Source of the DNA: Clostridia bacterium
Lineage (GTDB): Bacteria > Bacillota > Sulfobacillia > SLMV01
Reading direction: 5' to 3'
Assembly (NCBI GenBank): GCA_007133365.1
Contig: SLMV01000001.1
Location: 1 to 34,769, forward strand
DNA: 34,769 nucleotides
The notes beneath the pieces were generated by a model, which saw nothing but the letters and a program-made list of their open reading frames with translations, searched no databases and was not told where the DNA came from. Both the position numbers and the translations under genes were made by a program. How positions within the stretch are numbered: the stretch's first letter is position 1; each line of letters opens with the position of its first letter. Positions 31,910-34,769 of the stretch are shown one piece after another.

Positions 31910-34027
31910 TTGACGAATGGAGCGTTTGGTTTTATGACACAAGGTGACGCGATGAAAGGCAGGATAGATCCCGAGCAGGTCTTGGGGCATTTGCCCGATG
32001 GTTTGGTGGTCCTCGATGAAACGGGGCGCATCCTTTATGCCAACGCCAAGGTGAGAGACTGGACGGGAGGCCGTGATTCGCTCAAAGGAAAGTCTTGTTT
32101 TCGGGTGTTTCGTCAGCGTATGGAAAGGTGTCCAAATTGTGGGGCGTTGGAAGGAAAAAATGGTAGGAGTATCGAAACGGCTTGCGTTTTGGACGAGGAT
32201 GACGTTTTCCCAAAGGGCATGGAAGTGATTGCGACCGACGGTCGAAATCGGTTAGGGCCGAAACAAACGGTGTTACTCTCCTTTCGTCAGCCCTTGTCAT
32301 CTTCCTCGATTGACGAAAAGGAAGGCCAAACGAACCTCCAACTTCAGGGGCTCAATGAGCAGCTTCGTGAGCGGGTCAAGGAATTAGACTGTCTTTATGA
32401 TATTGCTGGACCGGCGCCCCTCGATTGGTCGACTCAAGATCTCCTTCAATTTGTTGCGAACCGAGTCCCCGCCTCCTGGTATTATTCGGACCAAGCCTCC
32501 GCTCGCATCCGTCTACTGGGAATGACGGTCTATTCGCGAAACTATCGACCCGGCCATTGGCGCATGATTTCCGATATTTACCTCGATGGCGAAACGGCCG
32601 GTAGCCTCGAGATTCACTATCCAAAAGACGTGACAGAAGACGAGGACGCTCCTTTTCTCGAAGAAGAGCACCGATTGCTCGAGGCAATTACCCGTCAAAT
32701 CGAAGTTCAAATCGCGAGGAAACGTTCGGAAGAGGCCCTACAGGTGAGCCAGGAAAACCTGCGCCTCACCTTGCGCTCGATTGCGGATGGTGTGATCACC
32801 ATCAATCCTCAGGGACGCATCACGCGTTTGAACCCAAAGGCGGAGAAATTGACCGGATGGTCATGGACGGAAGCGGTCGGCCGACCGCTTGAAGACGTGT
32901 TTCAGATTGAAAATACGAAGGCGGGACTGGCCGCTCGCGAGTTGAGCCGAAGGGTCGTAGGAAACGGGGAGACTGTGGAGTTGGGGAATGACACCCAACT
33001 TCATGCACGTGACGGAGTCCGGCGCCAAATCGGGGATAGTGCAGCGCCGGTCCGAGATCGCACCGGCACCATCATTGGAGGGGTCATTGTCTTTTCGGAT
33101 GTAACGGCGAAACATCAGGCCCAAAAGCGACTCGAGGAAAGTGAAGAGAATTTTCGGTTGTTAGCGGAAAATGCGCGTGATCTCATTTATCGGATACGCT
33201 TAAAACCCGAAATGGCTTTTGAATATGTCAGCCCCGCTGCGACGATGATGACGGGCTATACGCCCGAGGAGCATTATGAGGATCCGATGTTGGGTTTTAA
33301 AATCATTTACGAACCGGATCGAGACAAGTTGGCGGCCGTGATGGAAGGCGATTATGATTTCGGGGAGCCCTTGGTCTTGCGATGGCAAAAGAAGGATGGC
33401 AGCATCATTTGGGTTGAACAGAAGAATGTTCCGATCTTCGATGAACAAGGCGAATGGATCGGCCTCGAAGGTATCGCCCGTGACATTACGAAACGGAAAC
33501 AGGACGAGGCCTGGATCCGTTATCTGAGTTTTCACGATGTGCTCACCGGACTTAATAATCGTGCTTACCTTCAGGAGGCCATGGATCGATTGACGAGCGA
33601 GCGTCAACTTCCCATGAGCATTATTATGGCCGATCTGAACGGGTTGAAATTGGTCAATGATACCTTTGGACATCAAGTGGGGGATCAAATGTTGATTGAG
33701 GCTGCCGAACTCCTTCGCGAGTGTTGCCGTAAGGAAGACATCATTGTCCGCTTCGGCGGGGATGAATTCGTCATATTGCTTCCGCAAGCGGATGAAGCGA
33801 CAGCGCGGGCGATCGCAAAACGATTGACGGGAAGCGCCCAAGCCTCTCTTAAGCGGGATACCTGGCCAGTTTCGATGGCTATTGGCTATTCGGTACGAAC
33901 GGATCTTCAGCAAGGCTTGGACGAATTAATCGGGGTTGCTGAGGATGATATGTATCAGAACAAAAAAGAGTTGACCGATAAGGCGAGCACTGCGCTGCTT
34001 GAGCGTGTAATGTCAATTATTGCTTAG
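31910..34027 (+). CDS. Multi-PAS GGDEF diguanylate cyclase
   Basis: 705 aa from a TTG with AAGGA 7 bases upstream; an ATG at 31952 with AAGGTG 5-6 bases upstream is an equally good start. The N-terminal PAS (about 20-130) carries a Cys cluster, SCFRVFRQRMERCPNCG. A middle region (about 150-270) resembles a GAF or coiled-coil signal domain, followed by two more PAS domains (about 280-405 and 410-530) and GGDEF with FGGDEF at 616-620. The inhibitory RxxD site is present (RKED, five residues before GGDEF), so product feedback is likely. It has no membrane segment. It starts 14 bases after the HD-GYP regulator and so opposes it within one operon. Confidence 0.92.
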   Translation: MTNGAFGFMTQGDAMKGRIDPEQVLGHLPDGLVVLDETGRILYANAKVRDWTGGRDSLKGKSCFRVFRQRMERCPNCGALEGKNGRSIETACVLDEDDVFPKGMEVIATDGRNRLGPKQTVLLSFRQPLSSSSIDEKEGQTNLQLQGLNEQLRERVKELDCLYDIAGPAPLDWSTQDLLQFVANRVPASWYYSDQASARIRLLGMTVYSRNYRPGHWRMISDIYLDGETAGSLEIHYPKDVTEDEDAPFLEEEHRLLEAITRQIEVQIARKRSEEALQVSQENLRLTLRSIADGVITINPQGRITRLNPKAEKLTGWSWTEAVGRPLEDVFQIENTKAGLAARELSRRVVGNGETVELGNDTQLHARDGVRRQIGDSAAPVRDRTGTIIGGVIVFSDVTAKHQAQKRLEESEENFRLLAENARDLIYRIRLKPEMAFEYVSPAATMMTGYTPEEHYEDPMLGFKIIYEPDRDKLAAVMEGDYDFGEPLVLRWQKKDGSIIWVEQKNVPIFDEQGEWIGLEGIARDITKRKQDEAWIRYLSFHDVLTGLNNRAYLQEAMDRLTSERQLPMSIIMADLNGLKLVNDTFGHQVGDQMLIEAAELLRECCRKEDIIVRFGGDEFVILLPQADEATARAIAKRLTGSAQASLKRDTWPVSMAIGYSVRTDLQQGLDELIGVAEDDMYQNKKELTDKASTALLERVMSIIA

Positions 34028-34228
34028 GTTGTTTTGTAAGCAGAAGATACCAAAAGCAGAAAGTCTTCGGACTAAGGGTGGCCGACGAGTATTGATGATT
34101 GAGGGCGATCTTTCGAGGGAAGCAACGTTATGTAACGGCTTTTCGTGTTGATAGAACGGGTCGTGGCGAACCATCACGTAGCCTATCGATCGTGGCCTTT
34201 CTTTTTTGAACGCTAAAGGGTGATCAAA

Positions 34229-34750
34229 ATGAAGGCGCACCAGTTAACATTTATTGGGATCCTGGTGGCCGTGTTGGTCACGGGGGGATATGTACTCTAT
34301 TGGGTGAGCCGTTTTTTGCCCGTTCCAGGGAGTAAGTTTCTTGTAATGGCACCCTACCTGGGATTGATTATGGCGATTGCGCTCTTTCGTCTTCCATCTC
34401 CGTGGACCATGTCGAAGGTCAGCGTTGTCTTTGGTGTGGTGGTGAGCTTATTCACTCCCGTAATGGGAGTTACAATCGTCACTGCGGGTTTGCTCTCTGA
34501 CTTCTTAAGCCGTCTGATGCCAGCCAATTCAAAGTCCTTTTCCTCCCTGGCTCCAAAAGCAGCTCTTTATCCTATGTTGAGCCTGGTGCTTTCCCTTTTC
34601 GTCTCCAACGTCATGACGGGGAATGTTCTCTACGGCGCATTGGGATTGGGCCCTTTTCTATTCGCGGCTCTTCTCGCTTATGGGTTGGGGCTATTGGGGG
34701 CATATCTCGGATTACGCATCGTTGCCAGAGTGCGGGGAAACATTGCCTGA
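34229..34750 (+). CDS. ECF transporter S-component-like integral membrane protein
   Basis: 173 aa from the ATG at 34229 with AAAGGG 8-9 bases upstream; the track GTG at 34220 overlaps that site. There are five or six membrane segments: LTFIGILVAVLVTGGYVLYW, then PGSKFLVMAPYLGLIMAIAL, VVFGVVVSLFTPVMGVTIV, AALYPMLSLVLSLFVSN and a final long one. The pattern of a short loop with a Pro-Gly before helix 2 and the TPVMG turn fits the substrate-binding S subunits of energy-coupling-factor vitamin importers, but I cannot name the substrate. The A and T subunits would have to come from outside the window. The 200 bases upstream hold only a small AGTC-TTCG-GACT hairpin and a T-rich run (TTTCTTTTTT). 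Confidence 0.55.
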   Translation: MKAHQLTFIGILVAVLVTGGYVLYWVSRFLPVPGSKFLVMAPYLGLIMAIALFRLPSPWTMSKVSVVFGVVVSLFTPVMGVTIVTAGLLSDFLSRLMPANSKSFSSLAPKAALYPMLSLVLSLFVSNVMTGNVLYGALGLGPFLFAALLAYGLGLLGAYLGLRIVARVRGNIA

Positions 34751-34769
34751 CCGAGACTGCGCCCCCACC

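Overview
The window looks like part of the chromosome of a Gram-positive, Firmicutes-type bacterium with moderate GC content. The pointers are purine-rich Shine-Dalgarno sequences of the GGAGG type before almost every gene, frequent TTG and GTG starts, an M-box (ykoK) magnesium riboswitch with an intrinsic terminator in front of mgtE, and a LytS-type 5TM sensor domain. An aldehyde:ferredoxin oxidoreductase, an aldo/keto reductase with a C-terminal Fe-S cluster region, and many c-di-GMP enzymes fit a free-living environmental organism. I cannot place it to genus. I saw no tRNA, rRNA, CRISPR array, prophage or intact insertion sequence.

Layout. (1) 1-438 is the 3' end of a group II intron: a decayed maturase reading frame, then intact-looking domains V and VI. 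(2) 463-6704 is mixed metabolism: a flavin reductase-like protein, a macro-domain protein and an aldo/keto reductase on the minus strand, an SDR plus YtcJ-type amidohydrolase pair on the plus strand, and a YbhN/LPG-synthase-like membrane protein on the minus strand whose 3' end overlaps the amidohydrolase. (3) 6869-8685 is an arsR / PF03773-type permease / CPKC thioredoxin-like operon with a candidate operator over its -35. (4) 8748-10475 is a promoter, M-box, terminator and mgtE. (5) 10807-15244 holds a PAP2 phosphatase, a strongly structured leader before an aldehyde:ferredoxin oxidoreductase, and a convergent NCS2 purine permease; the last two share an 11-bp-stem bidirectional terminator. 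(6) 15889-18305 is a two-gene ABC transporter. (7) 18567-20735 is a GAF-PAS-GGDEF-HD-GYP protein. (8) 21386-22272 is a broken CPBP-family membrane protease (amber codon plus a homopolymer frameshift). (9) 22561-26090 is a divergent pair, a desuccinylase/aspartoacylase-family protein and an M14 carboxypeptidase, with repeat-rich DNA between them. (10) 26603-28195 is a hybrid histidine kinase. (11) 29011-34027 is a three-gene signalling operon: 5TM sensor kinase, response regulator with HD-GYP, and PAS-GGDEF cyclase. An ECF S-component-like membrane protein follows.

How the genes work together. The clearest functional unit is the signalling operon at 29011-34027. A membrane sensor kinase is translationally coupled to a regulator whose output is c-di-GMP hydrolysis, and a c-di-GMP synthase starts 14 nt later, so opposing activities are made from one message. 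Together with the bifunctional protein at 18567-20735, the window encodes two GGDEF and two HD-GYP domains. The arsR operon looks like a metalloid or thiol-reactive stress module. mgtE is under direct Mg2+ control. The most interesting unexplained item is the structured RNA-like leader before the aldehyde:ferredoxin oxidoreductase. Next come the palindrome-bearing leaders of the NCS2 permease and the desuccinylase-like gene, and the 10-bp tandem repeat before the hybrid kinase. Start codons were moved from the ORF track wherever a clear Shine-Dalgarno sequence decided otherwise.
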